DNA of 64,000 bases, from the NCBI GenBank assembly GCA_002840755.1, contig PHBZ01000007.1, positions 62,001 through 126,000 of the forward strand, written 5' to 3'. The notes under the pieces were generated by a model, which was given only the letters and a program-made list of their open reading frames with translations, did no database searches and was not told where the DNA came from. The stretch comes from Chloroflexi bacterium HGW-Chloroflexi-10. GTDB taxonomy: Bacteria > Chloroflexota > Anaerolineae > Anaerolineales > Anaerolineaceae. Position 1 is the first letter of the stretch; the number at the start of each line of letters is the position of its first letter. A program made the position numbers and the translations under genes. Below, piece by piece: positions 1 to 8,574 of this stretch.

Positions 1-40
1 CCGCCATCATTAAACAGACAAAAACAATAGACCAGCGCAT
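1..40 (-). CDS. Possible N-terminus of a gene leaving the window
   Basis: Reading leftward from an ATG at 40, the only visible residues are MRWSIVFVCLMMA, which look like the start of a signal peptide or membrane segment. No clear Shine-Dalgarno sequence precedes it and only 13 codons are visible, so this is a weak call. It would be co-directional with the CheC-type gene that ends at 266. The roughly 225 bp between them are AT-rich and show no other gene. Confidence 0.25.
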   Translation of the reverse strand, partial: MRWSIVFVCLMMA

Positions 41-265
41 GTTTTGTTTTATTGAAGCCACAGCAAAGCCAACCTTTACCTATATAAAGTGATTTAAAAT
101 CTATTTCGAAACAAAACTATTACCATCTTATGGATCGAATGATTTATTTTTTTCTATGATAACACGCACTGCCCCGGGAAGGCAATTTTAATCTTTTGGC
201 ATCTGCGCATTTCTTGAACGGAAATGCCCAGTTGGTATGGAAGCGGTCAAACGTGAGACTCCTGG

Positions 266-826
266 TCAGAACATGCTTTCCGAATCAGTTTCCACGGCCA
301 CCACCACAAAAAGACAGGTATCTTCTCCGGTAAACTGCAAACGGCTGCGTAAAAGTAAGGCATTTTCCAGGCTGTCATCCGTCCAAAGCCGGGCCGCATC
401 AGCACCCATTAATACCTGGGGGACCTCATACTCTACACGCGTATCAACAGCATTCATCAACGTACCGACACAGGCATTTAAGACAATATTACCTATCTCA
501 AACAGAATCGGTTCCCAACCACCCATCTGGTCAAACATGGTTTCATCCATCAGGCGCAATACAGCTTCCAATCCCACAAAGTGATTTTCCGGAAAACACA
601 AATAACCTTTCCCGGTCCATGCGCCATAAAAAGGCAAGCAAACAACTGCGCCCAGTGGGTTTAAGTCCAGCGCCTGCCACTGCCGAAAGTCAGCAACATC
701 CCGAATTTCCGCAAGTGGTTGAGGTAAGATCACCGAATTGAGAACATCGGTTAATGCTTCGCCAGCAAGCTGACCGGCAAGCTGCATGTGCCCATTCAAC
801 TGTTCAATATCCATCGTATCTCTCAT
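266..826 (-). CDS. CheC/CheX-family phosphatase, single-site type
   Basis: This 186-residue protein belongs to the CheC/CheX/FliY fold family, whose members hydrolyse the aspartyl phosphate of CheY-like receivers. The diagnostic E-x2-N helix is present once, as LFEIGNIVLNACVG in the middle of the protein. The N-terminal helix (EALTDVLNSVI) does not keep a full first motif, so I expect one active site. It lies 11 bp downstream of the receiver gene that ends at 838, with an AAGG about 10 bp before the ATG, and the receiver is its obvious partner. No CheA, CheW or flagellar gene is nearby, so the pathway served is probably not classical chemotaxis. Confidence 0.75.
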   Translation of the reverse strand: MRDTMDIEQLNGHMQLAGQLAGEALTDVLNSVILPQPLAEIRDVADFRQWQALDLNPLGAVVCLPFYGAWTGKGYLCFPENHFVGLEAVLRLMDETMFDQMGGWEPILFEIGNIVLNACVGTLMNAVDTRVEYEVPQVLMGADAARLWTDDSLENALLLRSRLQFTGEDTCLFVVVAVETDSESMF

Positions 827-837
827 ACAATCCAGCC

Positions 838-1191
838 TTAGAGCAGCCCACGAATCGTTTCTATCAGAACCTGAGCATCTACCGGTTTGTTTAGAAAAGC
901 ACTCGCTCCGGCCGCTAACAGTTCTTCCCGGGTCTGGATCTGGATATCAGCAGAAACAATAATCACCTTAACCGGCAAATGCAGGTTTTTGACCGCCTGT
1001 AAGGTATCCTGGCCACTCATGACAGGCATTAATAAGTCGAGAGTCATCAGATCGGGTAATTGAGTCCTGGCAATTTCCACTGCTTCATCACCACTTCCGG
1101 CCTCTAACACTTCACAATTCAGTTCAGCTAAGGCTTTCTTTATTTTTGAACGTGCAAACGTCGAATCATCCACGATTAAAATTTTTGCCAT
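838..1191 (-). CDS. Stand-alone CheY-like response regulator
   Basis: This 117-residue protein is a bare receiver domain with no output domain. The acidic pocket is D8-D9, the phospho-acceptor is D52 (LDLLMP), the switch Ser is S80, and the conserved Lys is K102 in the NKP motif, so it should be phosphorylated normally. The start has an AAGGAAATGAG ribosome-binding region. It sits between a diguanylate cyclase gene (upstream) and a CheC-type phosphatase gene (downstream). Its phosphate is probably removed by one or both CheC proteins of this cluster; the kinase that loads it is not in the window. Confidence 0.9.
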   Translation of the reverse strand: MAKILIVDDSTFARSKIKKALAELNCEVLEAGSGDEAVEIARTQLPDLMTLDLLMPVMSGQDTLQAVKNLHLPVKVIIVSADIQIQTREELLAAGASAFLNKPVDAQVLIETIRGLL

Positions 1192-1215
1192 TTGCTCTCA
1201 TTTCCTTTCCAACAT

Positions 1216-3120
1216 TTATTTAACCAATGCTTCATATAAAACTACCTGGTTTCGTCCGTTATGCTTGGCTATATATAGCGCTTCATCCGTTTTTTGAATC
1301 AATTCCAATGGTGTTTTAGCGTGCATCGGCACACCTGCTACACCCAAGGAGATGGTTACAGCCTCACATAACTGGACATCAAATACGGCAGATTGGACTC
1401 TGCTGCGCAATCTTTCCGCCACAATCATTGCATCCTGTGGTGTAGTTTCCGGTAAAATGATGATAAATTCCTCACCACCATAACGAGCAGCAAGGTCTAT
1501 CAATCGCACACCTGCTCGCAGAACATGAGCCATTTTTTTCAAGACATCATCTCCCATCAAGTGACCATAGTTGTCATTAAATTGCCTGAAATGGTCAATA
1601 TCCAGCATAATTAAACTGGTTGGATGACCGTAGCGGAGCGTGCGCTGCATTTCCTCCGCCAACCGCATGTCAAAGAAACGCCGGTTGGGCAACCCAGTTA
1701 ATCCATCCAGGTTAGCCAGCTCTACCTGCCGCGCATATACACTGGCATTGTATAATGCGATTCCGGCATGCGCTGCAAAAGCCGTTAAAGGAGCAATGTG
1801 GTCCTGATGATAAAAACCACTTTCGGCTTTATCCAAGGATAAAATACCCAGCAATTCACCCCGCATCACAATGGGAACACCAGCCCAGGAACGGACGTGC
1901 CCGGACTCTGGTAGAACCAACCAACCGGGCGCATCATGGGTATCTTCGACCAGTACTACCTGATGTGTTTCGAATATCTGCCGCAAAATCGGCATCTCTT
2001 CCAACTTCCAGATACTATTTTCAACCTGTTGAGTTGACCCGAACTGCTCAAACCCGCGGTGTTTACGCACCCGCACTATTCCATCTTCCTTCATCAGAAA
2101 ACTGGCCGAATCATAAGGCACCACCGTGGATATTGTTTCCAAAATGCGATCGAGAACATTCGAGAGTTCCAGTTCAGAAGCCAAAGAGCGCGAAATTTCG
2201 CTGAGCGCCTCCGCCAGACGCCGCTGTTTTTGCTCCTGTTCGTGCAAACGGGCATTATGAATAGCCTGTGCTGCGCGATTAGCCACTTCCTCCAACAAAA
2301 CCAGGTCATCCCGGATATAGGTAAATTTTTCCGCAGCGCGAACCGTCAGCAGACCTATACATTCTGTACCAATCATTAATGGGGCTGTAATTTCCGAACA
2401 GTGTTCGGGCGGGCTAGCCCGATACAGATCATGTTGAGCGGTATCCCGAATAAGCAGTGGTTCACCCTGTAAAACAACCCTGGTTACCAATTCTTCGGGA
2501 AGCTCATGTTGGGTAAGTTCCCAAAAGGAATTTGACCCGTTGCGCTCCACAAGACAAAAATGCACGTTCTCCGTTTCAAATAAACGCTGTGTCTGAGTTT
2601 TGATTTCATCCAGACAGGCTTGAATATCCAAGGTAGCTAAAGCCTGATCTATCTGGTGCAATACAGTAAGTTTATTAACCTCACGCTTGAGCTTTTGTTC
2701 CGCAATAACGCGCTCAGTTACATCTGATATCATAATTGCCATACCGGAAAACTGACCTTCTTGATACAGTGGTGTAATTACAGCAGATTGGGGCATATCC
2801 ACCAGGCCAAGGGTGGGGTCGTCTGGCGACATCTGGATAAAATAACGATGAATACGGTTCGAAAGGGTAAGCGGTAAACCACTGTGAATTACCAATTCCA
2901 AAGCCTGAATCAGATTTCTGCGATTAATCTCCGGAAAAGCTTCTCCCAGGAGACGACCGATTATCTCGTTACGGCTCAATTGAATTCGTGTCTCAACCCA
3001 CTGATTAAACCACAAAATTTTAAATTCCTGGTCTACTACCAGAATACCGGAAGGCACCTGATCCAGAATCAAGCCTGCCTGCTCTGTCGAAATTTTTTCT
3101 GTTCTATCCGGTATATTCAT
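1216..3120 (-). CDS. PAS-GAF-GAF-GGDEF diguanylate cyclase
   Basis: This 634-residue soluble sensor has an N-terminal PAS domain (roughly 20-140), two GAF domains (roughly 155-295 and 310-460) and a C-terminal GGDEF domain. It should make cyclic di-GMP from GTP. The active-site loop is GGEEF at 548-552, and an RxxD product-inhibition site (RLID, 539-542) lies five residues ahead, so the enzyme looks catalytically complete and feedback-inhibited. I prefer the ATG at 3120; an in-frame TTG lies three codons upstream at 3129. It starts 12 bp after a CheC-type gene and precedes a CheY receiver, forming one transcription unit. There is no membrane segment. Confidence 0.92.
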   Translation of the reverse strand: MNIPDRTEKISTEQAGLILDQVPSGILVVDQEFKILWFNQWVETRIQLSRNEIIGRLLGEAFPEINRRNLIQALELVIHSGLPLTLSNRIHRYFIQMSPDDPTLGLVDMPQSAVITPLYQEGQFSGMAIMISDVTERVIAEQKLKREVNKLTVLHQIDQALATLDIQACLDEIKTQTQRLFETENVHFCLVERNGSNSFWELTQHELPEELVTRVVLQGEPLLIRDTAQHDLYRASPPEHCSEITAPLMIGTECIGLLTVRAAEKFTYIRDDLVLLEEVANRAAQAIHNARLHEQEQKQRRLAEALSEISRSLASELELSNVLDRILETISTVVPYDSASFLMKEDGIVRVRKHRGFEQFGSTQQVENSIWKLEEMPILRQIFETHQVVLVEDTHDAPGWLVLPESGHVRSWAGVPIVMRGELLGILSLDKAESGFYHQDHIAPLTAFAAHAGIALYNASVYARQVELANLDGLTGLPNRRFFDMRLAEEMQRTLRYGHPTSLIMLDIDHFRQFNDNYGHLMGDDVLKKMAHVLRAGVRLIDLAARYGGEEFIIILPETTPQDAMIVAERLRSRVQSAVFDVQLCEAVTISLGVAGVPMHAKTPLELIQKTDEALYIAKHNGRNQVVLYEALVK

Positions 3121-3132
3121 TCTGATCAAACT

Positions 3133-3732
3133 CTAGTCTTCCAACAAGGCCGCAAACATGCTCTGTAAAGAGTCCATCCCCATGATCAGGGTAACATAAC
3201 CATCCACACTGCTGCCCTGAACATGGAATTCGGTACGCACCACAAGTGAATAATAATCGATTGTATTGCTGGGAATAAATTGACGAATTGATTCTTCCAT
3301 TGGATCGACCAGCAAGCGGGGTATATTAAAATCCACCCGAAATTTTAACAAATTACCAAAAGAGCCAATATAGGCATTCAATAAAATATTGCCAATTTCC
3401 AATAAGGCTTCTCTATCCGATATAGAAAATTCATCAAGGCTACCTTGCTCTTCACTGAGTAAATTAACCAACTTTGAAGAGCTTTGCCGATCCATCACCA
3501 ACAGGACATCGCCAAAGACCTTACCACGAAATGCCTGGTGTACCATTATGGTGTCTTTGAGCATAAGCTGGTGGAAGACCCCAACCAAATGGTCCAACGG
3601 ATACAGATCAGCTTCGGGAGCCGCGAGAGAAATACGCTGACCGATTAATGCGGATAATGAAGCTGCTGCCCGCCCAAAACCGATGTTGATCGTTTCAGTA
3701 AGGGCATCCTTTATTTCAAGCGGAATTTCCAT
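3133..3732 (-). CDS. CheC-type two-site CheY-P phosphatase
   Basis: This is a CheC homologue of 199 residues with both phosphatase helices: DALTETINIGFGRAA near the N-terminus and ALLEIGNILLNAYIG in the middle, each with the E-x2-N signature. The start was set at the ATG at 3732 because GGAGGA lies nine bases upstream; the longest reading frame would begin 17 codons earlier (3783) without a ribosome-binding site. It is the first gene of the CheC / diguanylate cyclase / CheY / CheC cluster, so a receiver is bracketed by two different phosphatases. Confidence 0.85.
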   Translation of the reverse strand: MEIPLEIKDALTETINIGFGRAAASLSALIGQRISLAAPEADLYPLDHLVGVFHQLMLKDTIMVHQAFRGKVFGDVLLVMDRQSSSKLVNLLSEEQGSLDEFSISDREALLEIGNILLNAYIGSFGNLLKFRVDFNIPRLLVDPMEESIRQFIPSNTIDYYSLVVRTEFHVQGSSVDGYVTLIMGMDSLQSMFAALLED

Positions 3733-3798
3733 GGAAAACATTCCTCCGGATCTATTATAAGTTACCGGAAGAATAGCTTCCATAAAAAAGCTGTAAAG

Positions 3799-4830
3799 TT
3801 ATTCGACAGCCTGTAAAGCGGACCAGACGGCGTTTATGGTTTGTAAAGCGGTCAGGTTACGTATTGGCCACGCATTGCGAAGGTTTAAGGGGTCACTGTA
3901 ATCGTTGAGGCCGTGGGTAATATGGAACCCATCACTTTCAATGCCATGGCGAGGCAAAGGTTGGACAGCGCGCCAGAAATTCCACAAAGGGATATCATAT
4001 TCATAGGCTACCTGGGCGATGGAACGATTGATCGTGTGGTCACCCTCGACATTATCAGCCTTGGTGGCCAGAATAGGCACGGCACCATAAGAAATGACCG
4101 TTTCAACTATTTTTCGCAGATAGCCTTCATATTTTGTCGAATCTCCGTTCCACCAGGTTTCCATGCTGATGATAACGACGCTTGGTCGATTAACACGCAG
4201 CTCGCAATCCACCGGCGACTCATTTTTATCGCACAATTCCTTGTTGTTAAACCAAGGGTTGAAAACCGAGGCAACATTAAAACCGCCTCTAATCGCGATA
4301 CTATCCCGAGACCAGGAACCCGCGTAATAATCAATCGCCGGCTGTAAATCCTGGTAATCCTCACCCAATGTGTAACGGGTAGGATCGTCAAAGAGGGCGA
4401 GGAAATAAGTATTAATATTCTGGCAATCCCCAATCTTGGAGAACCGCTCAGGGTTGGTGCCATTGGCAATACCCAGATGGTAAATCTCTTTAGCGCGTTC
4501 GCTCACCCCGGTGGGAATAACCGGAAAGTTCTGCCAGTCATCCGGGCCAAGTGTAGGAGTCGGTTGGGGCGTAGCGGTTGGCTTGGTAGGAAGTGTGGGC
4601 TGTTTAACAGGCTGTGTTTTCACGGAGATTGCCTGGTTATTCTCAAATGATTCAGTTGGTTTTACAGCAGTAAGCGTTGGTTGTACACTGGCATTGGTTG
4701 GTTCCGAGGCTGCCAGGGTTACTTCACTGGTCGGGGCCATTGAAGCACTGGCTGAAAGAGCTGTTGTACAGCCCGTCAGGAAAATTGCCAATACACTAAG
4801 AGTTCCCAACAGGGGAAAAATATTCTTCAA
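3799..4830 (-). CDS. SGNH-like lipoprotein with Cys in the nucleophile motif
   Basis: This 343-residue exported lipoprotein has a signal peptide ending in the lipobox LTGC (Cys20), then a Thr/Pro-rich linker to about residue 95, then a globular domain. The domain resembles SGNH/GDSL hydrolases: a block-I-like GDCQ, and a DGFH motif (D300, H303) that matches the DxxH block V. C136 occupies the usual serine position. The start is TTG with GGAGG seven bases upstream. It is a clear paralogue of the lipoprotein at 11816-12796 (shared NVEG, PLWNFW and VQPLP motifs). The substrate is unknown; esterase or acyltransferase action on a surface glycan is inferred, and a catalytically dead binder is possible. 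Confidence 0.7.
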   Translation of the reverse strand: MKNIFPLLGTLSVLAIFLTGCTTALSASASMAPTSEVTLAASEPTNASVQPTLTAVKPTESFENNQAISVKTQPVKQPTLPTKPTATPQPTPTLGPDDWQNFPVIPTGVSERAKEIYHLGIANGTNPERFSKIGDCQNINTYFLALFDDPTRYTLGEDYQDLQPAIDYYAGSWSRDSIAIRGGFNVASVFNPWFNNKELCDKNESPVDCELRVNRPSVVIISMETWWNGDSTKYEGYLRKIVETVISYGAVPILATKADNVEGDHTINRSIAQVAYEYDIPLWNFWRAVQPLPRHGIESDGFHITHGLNDYSDPLNLRNAWPIRNLTALQTINAVWSALQAVE

Positions 4831-4946
4831 CCAAAATCCTCCAATAACAATAAATACTCATCGGATTTCAATCGGTTTTTTATACCTATTGGAACCCTTT
4901 TTTAGTATAAACCATAAATTGCTTAATAAGCTCTGGTTCAATTATC

Positions 4947-7286
4947 TTACACGATCTTTAAAAATATGTCCACAATCTGAGGATCAAAGTGCTTTCCGCT
5001 TTGCTCCAGCAGATATTTGCGCGCTTCCACATCCTTCCAGGCAGGGCGGTAGGGACGATTATGGGTGAGTGCATCATACACATCTACCACGGCAAAAATT
5101 CTGGCTGCCAATGGAATATTTTCACCATGAAGTCCATTCGGGTAACCGGAGCCATCCCATTTTTCGTGGTGACAATAGGGTATGTCAACCACCGGGCGTA
5201 AGTAATCTATCTCCGCAAGCATGTCGCGTCCAAACTCTGGATGACGGCGCATGATCACCCATTCCTCTACGGTTAATTGGCCAGGTTTCAGCAGGATATG
5301 ATCCGGAATGGCCATTTTACCAATATCGTGTAATAATGCGCCGCGCCGAATATTCTGTAAGATTGCCGGCTCCATGTTGAATACAGCGGCTATCTGCAAG
5401 GTTAGTTCCTCAACTCGTTGGCTGTGTTGGGCAGTCTCTCGCTCGCGAAGTTCCAGCGCTCTAGCCCAACCTTTCAATGTAGCGTCATAAGCTGACTCCA
5501 ACTGAACGTGCGCTTCCCGCAGATCTTTTTCCGCCTGGATTCTTTCGGTCAGATCCCGTGTAATTGAAAGAATACATTTCTCTCCATGTACCGTCACCAC
5601 ACGCGCAGACATTAACGCGATAATTATGCTGCCATTCTTTGATTGAAAAGGCGCTTCTAAATTTTCTACTATTCCAGAATCCAATAGCCCCCGCACTAGG
5701 CGCGCGCGGTCTGCCGGATCGGCCCAAATATTTAACTCCAAAGAAGATTTTCCGATCACATCCTGACGCGTATAACCGGTCATTTTCGTAAACCCCTGGT
5801 TAATGTCGATGTAAACACCGTCAGTTAAACGATTGATATTGATCGAATCCGGTGATGTGCGGAATGCTGTCGAAAATTTTTCTTCAGATAAACGCAATTC
5901 TTCCGCAGCCCGCAGCCGTTCGGTGATATCCGCAAAAATTGCCACCACATGGCCCGGCGCGGTCTGGAAAGCATGTACATCAAATGCTCCGCGCACTGTT
6001 AGATCCTCATAATCCACCTGTTCTTTATTCCACACACCGCCCAAGCTTGCCACCTGGCGGTATTGTCGTGGAATTTCGGTATCAGCCAGGGAAGGGAAAG
6101 CCTCTTCAATGGATTTTCCCATCACAATGGAATGGTCAAAAGCCAAAATAGTGTCAGCCGCCCGGTTATATCCACTGAAGACCAGGGACCCATCTGTCTG
6201 GTATGTGTACATGTGAATCCCCATTGGAAGTGCTTCAATGATGTTTCTGAATTTCTTTTCGGATTCCTGAATCGCCAGTTCTGCCGCGTTCTGCAAAGTT
6301 ATATCCCGGCTGGATAGAATAAACCCGGCCAATTCTCCCTGTTCATCGCGCAGCGGGTTGCCGGAGACCTCCATAAAAATATAATGACCATCCTGGCGAC
6401 GAACGTGCATTCTCATTGTTTTTGGCTGGTTGTTTTCGGCCGACAGAAGCGCTGCTTCCTGAACATGATGGATTTCATCAGGATGAATCAAAGCAAAAGC
6501 ATTGGTGCCTATCAGTGACTGAGGTTCAAAACCCAGTACTATCCGGTAAGACTGAGATGCGAAATTGAACATTCCTTCAGCAGTGATTTCAGCGACCAGA
6601 TCGGTTGTATAATCTGCCAGGCGGCGGAGTTGTTTTTCCTGTTGCTGGAGAATTTTTTTCATTTCCTCGCGCTGGCGAATTTCTACACGCAGCACCTCAT
6701 TGCCCTTAATCTGGGCTTCCAAACCTTGCTGTAAACGCATGTGAATATACCATTGCAGTAAAGAAATTGCTACCAACCCAAAAAACAAAGAGATTACACT
6801 GGTAAGATCTTCTACAGTAAAACCCGATTTAGCCCAACCAAAAAACCAAAAAGTAGCGATACTTAGCCCTACCATCATAAAACCCGCCCGATTGCTGATG
6901 AGCATTCCTGCCAACATAATAGAAATGGCATAAAACAACACAAAAATGGAAATGTACCCATTAACAATTGAACTATAGGCCCCCAGGCCATAACATAATA
7001 ACGCTGGAAATATGGCTACCCAACGATAACCACCTTTTCGGGCAACCCACCAGGCTGGCAAAATCAACACCAGTAGAACATAAATCGGCAATGTATCCAA
7101 AAGCGTAAAGAAGCCTGTTAAAACAAAACCCAAGATCAGGATTCCTGCTACAAGTATGACAATCAACATCATTTGTGTGATGTCTTTTACCCAACGTTCC
7201 TGTTGGGATTGCCATGTAGTATGAAGCTGATCAGGCTGGGGTGGTAATGTTTCGTCCAAATTGGATGGATGCAACACAGACTCCAA
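4947..7286 (-). CDS. Membrane PAS sensor HD-GYP phosphodiesterase
   Basis: This 779-residue protein has several membrane helices between about residues 35 and 200, a short coiled coil, three PAS domains (about 220-345, 345-460 and 460-585) and a C-terminal HD-GYP domain. The HD-GYP residues are present: HDIGK at 653-657, then CHHEKWDGSGYP. It should degrade cyclic di-GMP and so oppose the cyclase at 1216-3120. The first codon is TTG, preceded by an in-frame stop; a nearby GTG or TTG a few codons in, behind GGAG, is an equally good start. The gene is separated from the CheC cluster by one lipoprotein gene. Confidence 0.9.
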   Translation of the reverse strand: MESVLHPSNLDETLPPQPDQLHTTWQSQQERWVKDITQMMLIVILVAGILILGFVLTGFFTLLDTLPIYVLLVLILPAWWVARKGGYRWVAIFPALLCYGLGAYSSIVNGYISIFVLFYAISIMLAGMLISNRAGFMMVGLSIATFWFFGWAKSGFTVEDLTSVISLFFGLVAISLLQWYIHMRLQQGLEAQIKGNEVLRVEIRQREEMKKILQQQEKQLRRLADYTTDLVAEITAEGMFNFASQSYRIVLGFEPQSLIGTNAFALIHPDEIHHVQEAALLSAENNQPKTMRMHVRRQDGHYIFMEVSGNPLRDEQGELAGFILSSRDITLQNAAELAIQESEKKFRNIIEALPMGIHMYTYQTDGSLVFSGYNRAADTILAFDHSIVMGKSIEEAFPSLADTEIPRQYRQVASLGGVWNKEQVDYEDLTVRGAFDVHAFQTAPGHVVAIFADITERLRAAEELRLSEEKFSTAFRTSPDSININRLTDGVYIDINQGFTKMTGYTRQDVIGKSSLELNIWADPADRARLVRGLLDSGIVENLEAPFQSKNGSIIIALMSARVVTVHGEKCILSITRDLTERIQAEKDLREAHVQLESAYDATLKGWARALELRERETAQHSQRVEELTLQIAAVFNMEPAILQNIRRGALLHDIGKMAIPDHILLKPGQLTVEEWVIMRRHPEFGRDMLAEIDYLRPVVDIPYCHHEKWDGSGYPNGLHGENIPLAARIFAVVDVYDALTHNRPYRPAWKDVEARKYLLEQSGKHFDPQIVDIFLKIV

Positions 7287-7455
7287 AATTTATGTAATAT
7301 ATACATTAACATAACATATTCTTTGTCAGAATTGAATAAAAACCACATAAACTTAGGGTTCTTGATTAATCATAGTCCTAGTCTGTGCTTAATACAAAAA
7401 AAAGCATCACCATTAGAAAGATATCTTGATGCTAATAAACGGAATGGTTCGCAGG

Positions 7456-8559
7456 CTATTTACAGATTTGTTCCAACACACTGGCAGCCAGTTGCTCTGC
7501 CAGTAATTGCTCTCCGGACGGAGTAAGATGGATGGCACTGTTGGTAAATTCCTGTGGGGTGATCCAGTCCCAAGTGTCCACCAATGGTAACCCAGCAGCA
7601 CCCGCCTGCTGACTTAGCCGTGTTCGATATTGATCATAGGCCCAACGCGGGTAAAAGAAATTATAACGCAGGTCACTGTTGGCTCCAGCGGAGATCATGA
7701 TGGGTTCATTCACCAGCAGCAGCGGCAGATCACCCGTCAGGCTGCGGACTGCCGGCAACGCCTGAAACAGCAGCTGCTCTTCCGCTAATGTTGGCGGCGT
7801 CAACTCATAATAGGTTTCTTCAGCTTCCAGATCCCAGGCAGCCGGCTCGTACGGAGGGTAGATCTGGTCTATACCGGTAGCCGACCACATCACCCCATAC
7901 AATTGCAAGCGCAGCCAATCGGCTATGATCCGGCGCTGCCCCCACAAGGTTTTATTCCACCAGGTGTTATCATTATCAAGAAAACTGAGCGGCAAATTAT
8001 AGGTTTGAACCAACGGCTGAATGCGTTGGGGGTTGTTTTCAGCTAAAGGAGAAGCCAACTGTTTTTCCAGCGGGAAAGCTTCCAGCGTAGTTAACCATAA
8101 AATCATATCCGGGTCGTAATCCAGAGCAAGCTCCATTAACATCAGATCTTTGGTCAATGAAATCGTCGGATAACCCAGGTTGAAAAAGCGCAGCGGAGCT
8201 TCACCGCAGGTCAACTGCAAGGTGTTCAACTGCCCGGCCAGTGTCTCCTCCGGTTTGAGCAGTGTCCCCCAGACTGATGAATCGCCCATCACAAAGACAC
8301 GCAGTTCATCCGGGTTGGTAACACGGGCTGAAACCACATGGGCTGCAAACATGGCATCCACATCATACAGGCTGAAATTATACGCCTGCTGCGGAGTTTC
8401 GCCAAAGGGGAAACGCTCCCGCCCGGGATAGATAATATTATATAAGGAAGGCTGGGCTGTGCCAACCCGTGCAGGTGGCAGCAGTACCATGAGAAAATTA
8501 AGCGCCAGAAAAAGCACCAGAGCCTTGAGGATCACATTACGGTAAAAGCGAAAGTCCAT
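7456..8559 (-). CDS. Membrane-anchored SGNH protein, DltD/AlgX-like partner of MBOAT
   Basis: This 367-residue protein has one N-terminal membrane anchor (about 8-27) and an extracytoplasmic SGNH domain. Block I is GDSS with S94 as the candidate nucleophile, and the block V His is H344 in AIHLTPSG. The Asp three residues before that His is replaced by Ser (S341), so the triad may use another acid such as the Asp in VDTWDW. It lies 15 bp after the MBOAT gene with AAGGAG before the ATG. Such pairs move acyl groups delivered by the MBOAT channel onto an extracellular polymer; the polymer here is unknown. Confidence 0.8.
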   Translation of the reverse strand: MDFRFYRNVILKALVLFLALNFLMVLLPPARVGTAQPSLYNIIYPGRERFPFGETPQQAYNFSLYDVDAMFAAHVVSARVTNPDELRVFVMGDSSVWGTLLKPEETLAGQLNTLQLTCGEAPLRFFNLGYPTISLTKDLMLMELALDYDPDMILWLTTLEAFPLEKQLASPLAENNPQRIQPLVQTYNLPLSFLDNDNTWWNKTLWGQRRIIADWLRLQLYGVMWSATGIDQIYPPYEPAAWDLEAEETYYELTPPTLAEEQLLFQALPAVRSLTGDLPLLLVNEPIMISAGANSDLRYNFFYPRWAYDQYRTRLSQQAGAAGLPLVDTWDWITPQEFTNSAIHLTPSGEQLLAEQLAASVLEQICK

Positions 8560-8574
8560 GTTGTACGCTGCTCC

